Positions 1 through 8,038 of a stretch of DNA of 29,407 nt are shown here, in pieces. The DNA is from a virus, in the IMG/VR virus record IMGVR_UViG_3300009152_000153, positions 1 through 29,407 of that record; one strand, given 5' to 3'. Under the pieces are notes generated by a model, which was not told the DNA's origin, did not search any database, and worked only from the letters and a program-made list of their open reading frames with translations. The position numbers and the translations under genes were made by a program. The number at the start of each line of letters is the position of its first letter. Position 1 is the stretch's first letter.

Positions 1-115
1 AAAAGCCAGCCTGTTTATCAGGCTCAGGGAGTAGTTCTGGGAGCTGCCACTGTTTAGGACGCTCTGTTACTTCACGACTTTCTAATTCACGAGTAATTCT
101 ATTGTTGCCAGCCAT
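1..115 (-). CDS. Virion structural protein, N-terminal fragment (cut by window edge)
   Basis: The minus strand opens with an ATG at 113-115 that overlaps the TAA of the scaffold-like gene (TAATG). Thirty-eight codons are visible, beginning MAGNNRITRELESRE and continuing into a proline-rich stretch (QLPELLPEPDKQ), and the frame stays open to the window edge. Similar N-termini occur in structural proteins next to the scaffold and capsid genes of other phages; this is recalled, not searched. It is the last visible gene of the leftward head operon. The capsid gene is expected further left. The frame and start are clear; the product name is tentative. Confidence 0.6.
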   Translation of the reverse strand, partial: MAGNNRITRELESREVTERPKQWQLPELLPEPDKQAGF

Positions 116-1074
116 TATAGGGCCTCCAATTTCATAAGTTCACGAGCGTATTGCTCTGGGGTTAATCCTAGTTTCTTAGCAATTGCTTGCTGAGAAGTTT
201 TAAGCTTGACCTGTTTAGAGGCCGTACTTCTAGTCGCCGGAGCTACTACCGTGCTTGGCTTAGCTTTTGGAGCAGGTTTCTGGACCTCTTCATTTGGCTC
301 GGCCTTGTCTTCCAAAGTATCAAAATACTCAGGAAATTTCTCACGCATAGTTCTGTCTATGCGTCTAAAGTATTGGTCAGTACCCACAACTGTCTGTCCG
401 TACTCATCCAATAATTCTTCATGTATCCCAACAGCATAGCTGGACATAGCTTTTTTAGTGCCATACCATGGATTCTGTTCCAACCAAGACTGAGTTTTTG
501 GATCAATCTTAGGGCGTTGTTGCTCTACTTGTTGCATTTGTACATCATTTTCTTCCGCTTGTAAAGTACTAGGCCTAAAATCCTTTGCTTTCTGTACTTT
601 ATAGCCAGCGTCATTTAACTCAGTTTGCGCTGCAACAATGCGATCTGGGTCTCCAGACTCTAAAGCCTCTTTATAAGCCCGTTGAGCCACTTGGACTTGT
701 AGGTCGGCTTGGCTTTGTACGGTCTCAATGTAGGTTTTCTCGCCTGCGGAATACTGGGCACGGAGCTTTTTATTCTCTTCCATTACCCGTTTGGCAAGCT
801 CAACAGCCTCTTTTTGCTCTCTAAAAGCAGCTTCTTTGGCACGTCGCTCGTCGTGGTAAACCTTCTTATACTGCTTTAAACGTAAGGCTTGGGCTTTTTC
901 ATCGAGCTCATCTTCGTCGTCGGCGGCGTCAAACTTATCCACCATTTCTTTAGGAATTGGTTCTTTACCCTTGTCTTTTTCGGGGGTATCGTCTTCAATC
1001 TCTAATTCAATGTCTAGAGTGTCTTCTGGTAAATCTTTATCCTGCTCATCAGGAAATTTGTATTCTGCGTTCAT
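115..1074 (-). CDS. Scaffold-like head assembly protein
   Basis: This 319-aa protein is very acidic at its N-terminus (about residues 1-60, rich in D/E) and then has a long charged coiled coil (about 60-170). A middle segment contains WLEQNPWYG near residue 200. A Pro/Ala/Lys linker follows, and the protein ends in a short helical domain (about 290-319). An acidic, coiled-coil protein between the portal/chaperonin genes and the remaining head genes is typical of phage scaffolds, which are lost as the procapsid matures. The start has an AGGAG ribosome site about 7 nt upstream. It lies 9 nt after the GroES-like gene and overlaps the next virion gene. I see no protease motif. The role rests on composition and position. 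Confidence 0.65.
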   Translation of the reverse strand: MNAEYKFPDEQDKDLPEDTLDIELEIEDDTPEKDKGKEPIPKEMVDKFDAADDEDELDEKAQALRLKQYKKVYHDERRAKEAAFREQKEAVELAKRVMEENKKLRAQYSAGEKTYIETVQSQADLQVQVAQRAYKEALESGDPDRIVAAQTELNDAGYKVQKAKDFRPSTLQAEENDVQMQQVEQQRPKIDPKTQSWLEQNPWYGTKKAMSSYAVGIHEELLDEYGQTVVGTDQYFRRIDRTMREKFPEYFDTLEDKAEPNEEVQKPAPKAKPSTVVAPATRSTASKQVKLKTSQQAIAKKLGLTPEQYARELMKLEAL

Positions 1075-1083
1075 TTATAGCTC

Positions 1084-1518
1084 CTATACAGTTTTGCGTT
1101 TAATACCACGTGGATCATCTACTGTTGCCTCAACAGAATCGTCGTTAATAATTCTGAACTCTCGTCCGTGAATCACTAAGCGGGTTCCTGCATTTGGTCG
1201 CACTAGGATGAAATCGCCTTTTTGACACCAAGGCCCGTTGGGGTATCGTTCTGGATCTTTATAGCAATCTGGACCTAAATCCACAACAAACAGCACTGTG
1301 GTTAAAAGTTCGTCGTACCTTAAAGTTTCGTCGGCTTTGAGGATTCCGCCTTCATGCTCTTTCTCTGCTTCGGGAATAGCACAAAGAATCCTATATCCAG
1401 ACGGTTTAGGAAGCTGTTTACCTTTTTCTTCTTCGGTTTTATGTAGTAATGCTGATAAATCTACTGCTTGAGACAAATTCACACTGGGGTTTGAGCCAGC
1501 TAAATTATCAGTCGTCAT
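1084..1518 (-). CDS. GroES-like co-chaperonin
   Basis: A 144-aa protein with a GroES-fold pattern. A non-conserved N-terminal tail (about 1-37) precedes PKPSGYRILCAIPEAE, which corresponds to the first GroES strand. The mobile-loop segment EHEGGILK (about 54-61) carries the hydrophobic GIL tripeptide that GroES and T4 gp31 use to dock on GroEL. VVDLGPDCY and QKGDFILVRP match the later beta-barrel motifs, and the C-terminal part continues GREFRIINDDSVEATV. At 144 aa it is longer than the roughly 97 aa of bacterial GroES. Phage co-chaperonins adapt host GroEL for folding the capsid protein, and its place in the head operon fits that. It overlaps the 65-aa gene upstream by 11 nt. Confidence 0.85.
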   Translation of the reverse strand: MTTDNLAGSNPSVNLSQAVDLSALLHKTEEEKGKQLPKPSGYRILCAIPEAEKEHEGGILKADETLRYDELLTTVLFVVDLGPDCYKDPERYPNGPWCQKGDFILVRPNAGTRLVIHGREFRIINDDSVEATVDDPRGIKRKTV

Positions 1519-1705
1519 CTGAGGACTCCAAGTTTTTTCTAAGGTCTGTTATGTATAGACGAGCGGTTAATAGACCCTGCACTTCCCCGCACATCTTTTG
1601 GTACTCGGAAAAATCTTTTGCTGCTCCGGCACCAACGGCTTCCTGTAGCCGTCCTACTTTTTCGTCTAGTTGTTTGACTACACGATCAAGATACTTTTCA
1701 ATCAT
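1508..1705 (-). CDS. Small helical protein between portal and co-chaperonin genes
   Basis: A 65-aa, mostly helical protein (begins MIEKYLDRVVKQLDEKVGR, ends in an acidic DDD tail). It is start-stop coupled to the portal gene (ATGA at 1702-1705) and overlaps the GroES-like gene. Tight coupling inside the head operon suggests a head or assembly accessory, but I recognise no domain. The predicted helices have heptad-like spacing of Leu and Val, so oligomerisation is plausible. Confidence 0.7.
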   Translation of the reverse strand: MIEKYLDRVVKQLDEKVGRLQEAVGAGAAKDFSEYQKMCGEVQGLLTARLYITDLRKNLESSDDD

Positions 1706-4245
1706 TTATTACCTTTCTGAGGTTTTTGTGATTTTTGCTGCTGTGACTGTCTGTTTTGATAAGACTGGTCTTTTTGGTGATCTATTTGTTGCTTTGTTTT
1801 TGCAAGCTCAACTCCTAGTCTTGCTCCTGCTTCTTCTTGCTTAGCCATGCGGTCTTCTCTGTCTTTCTGGGACTTAAGAGTAGCGTTCATACCAGCAATC
1901 TTTTCTTGTGATTCAATACGTTGCTTCTCGATTTCAAGTTGGTCTGCTTTAGCAGCTGAGTCTGAGGCAAGCTTACGGTTCTTAATATCAACTTCCATTT
2001 GCTTGATCTTAAGTTCTTGCATTTGCATCTGGATGATTGGATCTTGCGCAGCTTGTTGTGCTTGCTGAGCAGCCATTTCGGTTTTGTCTCTTTGGAGAAG
2101 CACTTGAGACGCTTGAGCGGCAAGTTGAGAGATCTGAACTTCCATATCTTCTGGAATGGCGCGTTCGTCTGCATCGTCTTCGTCTGGGTGGAACGGTAAA
2201 GTAACTCCCATTTGCTCTTCCATTTGCTTGCGGTATTCGTACGCAATGTGCTCATTAATATGGGCTTGCATTGCAGCCTGCATCGCTTGGGCATTTGGAT
2301 TTTGACCTACTAGCTTCATGATTTTTGGATCTTGCATTGCCGCCTGATGGACAACAATATGAGCTTGGTGGTCTTGATACAAAAACGCTTTGACTGGTTT
2401 CATCATCAGAACATTTTGGTTCTCTGAGATGGGGTCTTCGGGTCTTTGATCTTCTGGCAGCTTAACTAATTTATTAGCATTCTTAATTCCTAGTACATCC
2501 AACATCTGGCGATGGAGGTAAGGGAGGTTGTAGAGCTGTGGCGCTCCTTGGGCTAACTGTAGTGCTGCTTGATACTGAGTAACTTTCTGTGCCATTGTTG
2601 CGGCATTTGGGTCACTTACTGGTATTACATCAACGTTGTCATAGTCGGCTTGTTTTGCGCGGCGTGGGCCTTCAACTGGCTCATAACTATACTCATCGGG
2701 GGTGTAATCACGAATAATGTCACGCAGGAGACAGAGCTCCTTCTTAAACGAGTAGTGGATGCGAGCTTGTACTGCGGACATGACTTTGAGGGTACGTTCT
2801 AAAATTGCTAGTGTTGTACCTACGGGAGCTTGAGCGCTCATGTCGCTTATGTTCAGATCTGCTGCTGAAGCAAAACGACGACCTTCTTCAATAATTTTAT
2901 CTAAGAGACCTGCGAGAACCATTGAGGGTTCTTTGTAAGGCAAGGGAACGATATTGTCCCTGATCGACCCGGACGGCACATCAACATCCCTAAATTCGCC
3001 GGGGGCAATCGGGGTATCATCTCCTTTAACTCGCAATCCACGGGTCTTAAAGCCACCTGGCAAGTTTGAGAGGGACCCTGCATCAACCAACTGACGGAGG
3101 ATGGAAGTTCCTGATTTAGCAAACGCACCGATAAGATGAATAAGACCAAAACAGTAGAAGCCAAAGCCGGGAATATAGCCGTAGTGCACAAAATGATTGC
3201 GTTTCTTTTTATTATCATCTTCAGGTCTCCAGTTACGACGGATAGCCAAGACTTGCTGACTAGATTTCTCAATAGTCACTATATATGGCAGGGCAACGCC
3301 CGTAGGCTCGCCGTCTTCGTCTGTGTCCTCGTATCCTTCTAAATCGAGATCCACTTGTACTTCAAGGATTTTGTAACGATCATCCGTAGTGGCTCTGAAG
3401 CCCATTTTTTCGGCGATCTTCTTTTCTACTTCATCAAAACTATCAACAGGCTCACCAAGGTCTACATCTAACCAAAAGCCTGCTACTTGTAATTTGCGAA
3501 CTTCGTTCTCGGTCTTGCGCATGACGTGCGCTACGCGAGGGGCTTGTTCTAAACTAGATGCACCGTAAGGAACAATTAAGTCCTCTGCTGGTACAAACAT
3601 ACTAACTTGACGTGCTAAGGTTGGGTCATAGTAAACCTTCTTAAACGCATTACCTGATAAACCCAAGCCCCATAACATTCTCTCTGTCTCAGGGCGGAAC
3701 TCATCCATCTTCTCTGTAAGCTGGTAGTTCATGTCATCTGCAACCCGCTCGGCAGATTGTTTTTTCTCAGGTGTTTCTTTTCCTATTACTTGAGTCTTAA
3801 CAGGACCTTGAGCAGGGAAGATCTCCATGATGGTCTCTGCTTGGAACTTAACTAGGGTTTCAGATAACAAAGGATGATATACACCACAGGCACCGGGCCA
3901 TGGTTCCATACGTTCTTCAATCTTCATACCCAAAAGTTGCAAACCATCTACATAAGTCTGCATCCAATCTTTTCTGGCGCCCATGTCGTCTTCAACATCG
4001 CCAATAATGTCACTAGCAATTTCTGTTAGCTGGGAGTCTGATATGTACTCGGCAAGGTTGTCATCAAAGCCTTCTTCGTCTTCGCCTTTTTCTATTTTAA
4101 AAATTGGCTTACCATCAATGCCAATCTCTACAGACTCTGGGTCCTCAATAGTAATCTCTAAGTCCGGCTCGGTGTTATCCACGTCCGCCATATTGATTGC
4201 GCCTAAACCCATTGGGGCTTGTGAAAGTGACTTATCTATTGCCAT
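1702..4245 (-). CDS. Portal protein, long P22/SU10-like type
   Basis: An 847-aa protein, the longest in the window. The N-terminus is acidic (about 1-80). The portal core includes ARKDWMQTYVDGLQLLG, RMEPWPGACGVYHPLL, LWGLGLSGNAFKKVYYDP and VPAEDLIVPYGA, which are typical of large podovirus-type portals. A central block with SLSNLPGGFKTRGLRVKG leads to ARIHYSFKKE in the crown/stem region. From about residue 640 the protein is Gln/Lys-rich coiled coil, as expected for an extended barrel. The portal forms the dodecameric DNA entry ring at one capsid vertex and is the docking site for the terminase. It lies 8 nt after TerL. The length favours a P22/SU10-like family over an HK97-like one. The function is well supported; the exact family is not. 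Confidence 0.9.
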   Translation of the reverse strand: MAIDKSLSQAPMGLGAINMADVDNTEPDLEITIEDPESVEIGIDGKPIFKIEKGEDEEGFDDNLAEYISDSQLTEIASDIIGDVEDDMGARKDWMQTYVDGLQLLGMKIEERMEPWPGACGVYHPLLSETLVKFQAETIMEIFPAQGPVKTQVIGKETPEKKQSAERVADDMNYQLTEKMDEFRPETERMLWGLGLSGNAFKKVYYDPTLARQVSMFVPAEDLIVPYGASSLEQAPRVAHVMRKTENEVRKLQVAGFWLDVDLGEPVDSFDEVEKKIAEKMGFRATTDDRYKILEVQVDLDLEGYEDTDEDGEPTGVALPYIVTIEKSSQQVLAIRRNWRPEDDNKKKRNHFVHYGYIPGFGFYCFGLIHLIGAFAKSGTSILRQLVDAGSLSNLPGGFKTRGLRVKGDDTPIAPGEFRDVDVPSGSIRDNIVPLPYKEPSMVLAGLLDKIIEEGRRFASAADLNISDMSAQAPVGTTLAILERTLKVMSAVQARIHYSFKKELCLLRDIIRDYTPDEYSYEPVEGPRRAKQADYDNVDVIPVSDPNAATMAQKVTQYQAALQLAQGAPQLYNLPYLHRQMLDVLGIKNANKLVKLPEDQRPEDPISENQNVLMMKPVKAFLYQDHQAHIVVHQAAMQDPKIMKLVGQNPNAQAMQAAMQAHINEHIAYEYRKQMEEQMGVTLPFHPDEDDADERAIPEDMEVQISQLAAQASQVLLQRDKTEMAAQQAQQAAQDPIIQMQMQELKIKQMEVDIKNRKLASDSAAKADQLEIEKQRIESQEKIAGMNATLKSQKDREDRMAKQEEAGARLGVELAKTKQQIDHQKDQSYQNRQSQQQKSQKPQKGNK

Positions 4246-4253
4246 GTTTTAAC

Positions 4254-5789
4254 CTATACGTTATAGTAACCCTGATTGCGCCTTGATTTGAACATCTTAG
4301 GTTCATCTTGCTCATCGGAATCTAACTGCACAAACCCACCCCTACGGAACCGTAACAACGCTTGACTCATCGAGTCTACTAAGTCGTCATGCTCGCCCGA
4401 AGGAAAACTTGCTACTTCTTCTACTAATTCTTCTGCCCAAGATGTACATGGTACCCAAACCCTGCCAGACGCAAAAAGATCTGCGCAGGCATTTAATCTC
4501 GCTATTTTATCATTACCTTTGCTTGGAGTGTACTCTTGAACCGGAATACCCATTGCTCTCAGTTCAAAAACTAAGGGGGCCCCGGAAGCTTTTGCCTCAA
4601 CAATAATAGAATCAGGTTCCCATTCCTTATAATGTTCAAACGCCGTTTGCTTTAATTCGGGAAACTCCATACGTCTTTTAAAAGAATTTAGCAAAATTAT
4701 GTTAGCTACGTCAACTCCTCGATCGTTTGGCCTATAGAACACTCCCCAGGTCGTGCATGCAGAATAGTCTGACCGTTGGGTCTTTAAAAACGCCGTGTCC
4801 CAAGACTGTATTAAAAACTCACAATACGGTGGATCTTCGTGTTCCCATTGCTTCCACCACTCCCTTTTAATAATAGCGCTGACATCTGAGGTTGGCTCTT
4901 GCATGTACTGAGCCATCCATTTTGCATTTGGAAGTTCGTTTTTAAGTGCTAGAAGTTCGCTTAGCTTCCAAAACTGCGGCCATAGGGGTTGGTCGTCCGG
5001 CAAGATTGCAGGAAAGTTAATTACCTCCCATTCCTCCCCAGAACGTTGCATTGCTGATTTTAATACCTGTCCTGTAAGGTCCTTTTTGGACCACCTTGTC
5101 ATAACTACGATAATCGCGCCACCCGGTTGTAGACGTTGACGAGGGCCTGACGTATACCATTCATAAGTTTTGTCATAAATTTCAGGGTTATTTTCAGATA
5201 AAGCAGCCTCTTGTTCTGAATGAGGGTCGTCAATAATGAGGACATCCGCGCCCTTACCCGTAACTGCGCCTCCCACACCGATAGCAAAATAGTCTCCCCC
5301 TTGGTTAGTTGCCCACCGCCCAGCAGCTTTAGAGTCACTCTGCAGTCCAACTCCCGGGAAGATAGACTTATAAAGGTCGGAATCCACCAAATTACGGACT
5401 TTACGTCCGAAGCCAACAGCAAGCTCCGCTGTATGAGAGGTCTGAATAACTTTCTTTTTAGGAAACCTACCAAGAAACCAAGCTGGGAGAAGGTATGATG
5501 CAAACTCAGACTTAGTATGACGAGGAGGCATATTAATAATGAGGCGTTTAATTTTTCCATTTGCTACCCTTTCAAATGCTGCTGCCATCTCCGAGTGGTG
5601 TGCCCCGTCAATAAAATCCGGCCATACTCTATGAACAAAATCCATGAAGTTATCTTGACAATTTTCTTTGTGTTTTACCTCTACTGCTACGTCTAGTTGC
5701 TCGTATAGGGCCCTGAGTTGGGCCTCGGACAGCTTGGTAATGTTCTTTTCAAGAGCTAGAAGCTCTTTTTTAGTCAGCTGCTTGTTCAT
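4254..5789 (-). CDS. Terminase large subunit
   Basis: A 511-aa packaging motor. The N-terminal ATPase has a Walker A-like PPRHTKSE at about 88-95 (the non-canonical terminase form), Walker B VLIIDDP at 183-189 and the coupling-type motif VMTRW at about 229-233. The C-terminal RNase H-like nuclease has its acidic residues in QSWDTAF (D331), VEAKASG (E398) and HDDLVD (D468/D469). All catalytic positions are present and the length is normal for the family. It overlaps TerS by 20 nt, so translation is probably coupled. It translocates DNA through the portal and cuts the concatemer. Confidence 0.95.
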   Translation of the reverse strand: MNKQLTKKELLALEKNITKLSEAQLRALYEQLDVAVEVKHKENCQDNFMDFVHRVWPDFIDGAHHSEMAAAFERVANGKIKRLIINMPPRHTKSEFASYLLPAWFLGRFPKKKVIQTSHTAELAVGFGRKVRNLVDSDLYKSIFPGVGLQSDSKAAGRWATNQGGDYFAIGVGGAVTGKGADVLIIDDPHSEQEAALSENNPEIYDKTYEWYTSGPRQRLQPGGAIIVVMTRWSKKDLTGQVLKSAMQRSGEEWEVINFPAILPDDQPLWPQFWKLSELLALKNELPNAKWMAQYMQEPTSDVSAIIKREWWKQWEHEDPPYCEFLIQSWDTAFLKTQRSDYSACTTWGVFYRPNDRGVDVANIILLNSFKRRMEFPELKQTAFEHYKEWEPDSIIVEAKASGAPLVFELRAMGIPVQEYTPSKGNDKIARLNACADLFASGRVWVPCTSWAEELVEEVASFPSGEHDDLVDSMSQALLRFRRGGFVQLDSDEQDEPKMFKSRRNQGYYNV

Positions 5790-6357
5790 CTATGGTGTCT
5801 AGTGAATTTGTAAGCCGTTCTGACTTAGGAGTGACGTCTATGGTGTTCATTTGCATCAGAATACGTATCTTTTCCCTAATAGCTTCTTGTAGCTCAGCAC
5901 TGTTTTTATGTGTAATAGTGATTTCAGAACGTTCTGTAAACAAATCACATGCTTTTCCTAGTAATTCTAGGCTTTTTAGCTCGTGTTTAGTATCGCCGCA
6001 CTGGGAAATCTCTAATAGCCGGTTAGTTACGACGGATCGTAGCTGTACTTTATCCTGAACTACCTGTTGATCGTACTGTGAGAGGTATCCTGACATAGCT
6101 AAAGCCGTTCCAGGCGTACTTATTGCCGCTTTTTCTTCTTTTTCTTGTTCTTTAGTGCGTTTTTTGCCAAGACTGTTAAATAGAGTAGTGGCTTTATCAA
6201 TATCATCGCCCGTCATTTCTATCCCAGAACCAAGTTCTTGCATAATCATTGCAGTATTTGCTTTGACACGAATGTCGTCGGCATGGTCCATTTCTGGGGG
6301 TCTTCCGAGCGTGTCGGGTAGGGGTATATTTAGTGTTGGTTCAACGTTGACCGGCAT
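5770..6357 (-). CDS. Probable terminase small subunit
   Basis: A 195-aa helical protein directly upstream of TerL with a 20-nt overlap. A short N-terminal segment (PLPDTLGRPPEM) precedes helices around DDIRVKANTAMIMQEL. A basic/charged stretch KKRTKEQEKEEK near 70-80 is followed by a long helical region containing LRSVVTNRLLEISQCGDTKHELKSLELLGK, here described in parts: LRSVVTNRLLEI then HELKSLELLGKA (about 108-134). TerS proteins diverge quickly, so the assignment rests on gene order and helical makeup. It would recognise the packaging site and regulate TerL. The adjacent HNH gene overlaps its start by 17 nt. Confidence 0.7.
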   Translation of the reverse strand: MPVNVEPTLNIPLPDTLGRPPEMDHADDIRVKANTAMIMQELGSGIEMTGDDIDKATTLFNSLGKKRTKEQEKEEKAAISTPGTALAMSGYLSQYDQQVVQDKVQLRSVVTNRLLEISQCGDTKHELKSLELLGKACDLFTERSEITITHKNSAELQEAIREKIRILMQMNTIDVTPKSERLTNSLDTIDEQAAD

Positions 6358-6736
6358 GTTCTGGCAGCAGGTTGGTTGTTAATGGCTGTATCTTAGCAGA
6401 GTTTTCTTCGTAGTGGTGGATTCGGTGGCAGTTGGCGCATAGAACAATACACTTTTGCACTTCTTCCATAGCTGCAGCAAAACAACCTTGGCTTACCAAA
6501 TGACTAACTATGTTCTCTTTTGCGCTTGGATCTACGTGGTGGAAGTCCAATGCTGCTGGATGGTTCTGTTCGCATTTCGTACATTTAAGTGTACGTTTAA
6601 ATGTATCCCACCTAGCTTTTCCTACCGCCCTGTTTGTCTTACTTAGGGCCATTACTTTATCTTTATTAGCCAGGTAATACTTGCGGCTTTGTTCTTTATG
6701 GTACGCTTTGCGTTGTTCTGGGTCTTTATATGGCAT
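6341..6736 (-). CDS. HNH endonuclease next to terminase
   Basis: A 131-aa protein. A basic N-terminal segment (about 1-30, KDPEQRKAYHKEQSRKYY) is of the type seen in phage HNH proteins. The zinc-bound HNH core has CTKC (C52, C55), LDFHHVDP (H66, H67) and LCANCHRIHH (C100, C103, H104). All metal and catalytic positions are present. HNH proteins beside terminase genes can take part in genome end cutting during packaging; a free-standing homing-type nuclease is the alternative. Both ends overlap neighbours (11 and 17 nt), so it is an integral operon member and not an intron-borne insertion. Confidence 0.88.
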   Translation of the reverse strand: MPYKDPEQRKAYHKEQSRKYYLANKDKVMALSKTNRAVGKARWDTFKRTLKCTKCEQNHPAALDFHHVDPSAKENIVSHLVSQGCFAAAMEEVQKCIVLCANCHRIHHYEENSAKIQPLTTNLLPEHAGQR

Positions 6737-7157
6737 CGTCTAACTTATAGGTTTTGATTGGTCCGCTGCTGTTCACATCCACATTACAGGCCCATTCTAC
6801 TCCTTCTTCGGCAGTTAGTCCCATACGCAGGCAAACTTCAGCAGCCATACTTCCGGATCCAATAGCCATAAAGGTTCTAATCCTTTCCCACTCAAGATCA
6901 TCCCCGCAGGAAAACAATCCTTCTTTGGTTAGTTTTAGAAACGAACTGTCTGCTTTTAGTTTTGGTTTGACTTTAGTTTTCTTGTTTACGTACTCTATTA
7001 CTTTTTCCGCATCGCAATAATTACCAGCAACCCCGATAAAACCTCCGTCTACTGGGAAGATCTTATCCTCAAAATACTTTATGCCTGTATCGGAATCTGT
7101 AAACTGGCTATCTGCAACCAGAACTTTTCTTCTCCAGTCACCGATGATCGTAGTCAT
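6726..7157 (-). CDS. HslV-like (proteasome-family) Ntn-hydrolase
   Basis: A 143-aa protein starting MTTIIGD, so Met removal would expose a catalytic Thr as in HslV (ClpQ). The HslV active-site set appears in order: Thr2, Asp16 in VADSQ, Lys32 in FEDKIF and Ser101 in MAIGSGS. AIGSGS corresponds to AIGSGG of HslV, and LTAEEGVEWACNVD to the following helix. It is shorter than HslV (about 175 aa). Its start is coupled to the 48-aa gene upstream (ATGA). No HslU or other unfoldase gene is visible in the window. It could be a head-maturation protease, act with the host HslU, or be a stand-alone protease; the sequence does not decide. The fold assignment is fairly strong. Confidence 0.75.
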   Translation of the reverse strand: MTTIIGDWRRKVLVADSQFTDSDTGIKYFEDKIFPVDGGFIGVAGNYCDAEKVIEYVNKKTKVKPKLKADSSFLKLTKEGLFSCGDDLEWERIRTFMAIGSGSMAAEVCLRMGLTAEEGVEWACNVDVNSSGPIKTYKLDDAI

Positions 7158-7300
7158 TTTGTAGCCATAAGATAGAGCCCTACGTTAGAGAAGGCGTAGC
7201 CAGAATAAATAATAAGCAGTGAGGTGTTGCCCTTAAGTCCTTGCTCAGCAGCTATGTAGGCATAGATCACACCTGTAACAATAATAAGCCATGCGCTCAT
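7154..7300 (-). CDS. Small membrane protein (48 aa)
   Basis: The minus-strand ORF starts at the ATG complement of 7298-7300 after an AGGGGAT ribosome site. It encodes MSAWLIIVTGVIYAYIAA followed by a polar turn (EQGLKGN) and a second hydrophobic stretch (SLLIIYSGYAFSNVGLYLMA). Two transmembrane helices in a hairpin are likely, so it should sit in the host inner membrane. It is start-stop coupled to the HslV-like gene. There is no recognised family. Small two-helix proteins at the head of a late operon can be holins, but no endolysin is visible, so no function is assigned. Confidence 0.7.
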   Translation of the reverse strand: MSAWLIIVTGVIYAYIAAEQGLKGNTSLLIIYSGYAFSNVGLYLMATK

Positions 7301-7369
7301 TTGAATCCCCTGTTTTGCGTATTATATTACACATTTTGGGGTTCAGTTTTATTGACGTTTCATGCACTT

Positions 7370-7385
7370 GGGGGCCGTAGCCCCC
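7370..7385. terminator. GC-rich hairpin after the first leftward gene
   Basis: A perfect 6-bp stem, GGGGGC-CGTA-GCCCCC, lies between the 45-aa gene and the 48-aa membrane gene. Read leftward no T-run follows, so it may be a weak terminator, a processing site or a stabilising hairpin. Read rightward it is followed by TGATTTTATTACTTTTTC. Confidence 0.45.
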
Positions 7386-7393
7386 TGATTTTA

Positions 7394-7531
7394 TTACTTT
7401 TTCTTGCTATACAAGTCTTTCCAAGTGTCCATTACGCAGTTGTACCAAAATTCATACGCTTGCTTAGTCTGCTTGGTTACAGTCTCAAACTTCTCTAGTG
7501 CATCTTTGTATTGTTTTTCAAAATCAAACAT
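7394..7531 (-). CDS. Small helical protein (45 aa), first leftward gene
   Basis: The minus-strand ORF starts at the ATG complement of 7529-7531, with AAAGGAC about 7 nt upstream. The protein starts MFDFEKQYKDALEKF and continues as a single amphipathic helix with aromatic residues (EFWYNCVMDTWKDLY), ending in KKK. It is the first gene after the leftward promoter at 7588-7616. It loosely resembles phasin-type helices, but that is too weak to name it. Function unknown. Confidence 0.6.
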   Translation of the reverse strand: MFDFEKQYKDALEKFETVTKQTKQAYEFWYNCVMDTWKDLYSKKK

Positions 7532-7587
7532 AGTTTAGTCCTTTAGGTTAGTTAGGGTTTACCCCTGGTTTGTTTCTCATAGTTTAC

Positions 7588-7616
7588 ATTATACGATACT
7601 TTTTGGTGCAGTGCAA
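7588..7616 (-). promoter_or_regulatory. Leftward sigma70-type promoter
   Basis: On the minus strand, TTGCAC (complement of 7611-7616), a 17-bp spacer and a perfect TATAAT (complement of 7588-7593). Transcription would begin near 7581, about 50 nt before the first leftward start codon at 7531. It probably drives the whole head/packaging operon. Confidence 0.75.
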
Positions 7617-7770
7617 CACATGTACACTTTTTGGCTTTTTTTAAACACGTTTTTTTGATATGTATAGATTTTGCGATTTTTTGTACATTATAAGAAACGT
7701 TTTGGCGTTTATAGGAATCTTATGTAGGTTTATCCTTTTTACTTATATAAGTACTTGTATATTTTTTATA

Positions 7771-7785
7771 TACCCCCCGGGGGTA
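7771..7785. repeat. 15-bp G/C palindrome in the divergent region
   Basis: TACCCCC-C-GGGGGTA, a perfect inverted repeat with a 1-bp centre, surrounded by AT-rich DNA. It may be a protein-binding site between the two divergent transcription units. It is too short of loop to be a normal RNA hairpin. Confidence 0.55.
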
Positions 7786-8010
7786 GGAGTCCCTTTTGGT
7801 GCATGACGTACCCCTTTCTCTAGAACCAGGTGTGCTTTGTTGCGTAAAAACAAAGAAGGGGGTGGGAGTAATTTTATTTTTGAAGTATCTATTGTGCAGA
7901 TTAATGTGTATGTATTGCTCTTGGTTCCATCAATCCCTATCTTGGGGGGTGGGGTGTACTGGGTGACACATAGTCATATTGTCGTTGGCGTGGGGTATTT
8001 AAAATATATG

Positions 8011-8038
8011 TTGACACAGTAAGGTATATGTGAGATAT
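8011..8038 (+). promoter_or_regulatory. Candidate rightward promoter
   Basis: A perfect TTGACA at 8011-8016, a 16-bp spacer and GATATT at 8033-8038 (4 of 6 matches). The leader that follows can pair TGTGG (8045-8049) with CCACA (8056-8060) just ahead of the AGGAG ribosome site of the gene at 8081. The -10 match is moderate. Confidence 0.5.

Noticed and set aside
3983-4252. 89-codon plus-strand frame opposite the portal start
   Set aside because: It is Ser-rich and antisense to the acidic portal N-terminus, a common artefact, and has no promoter or ribosome site.
7837-8022. Open frame of 61 codons on the plus strand in the divergent region
   Set aside because: It starts at TTG without a ribosome site, is dominated by G/T-rich sequence and overlaps the candidate rightward promoter.
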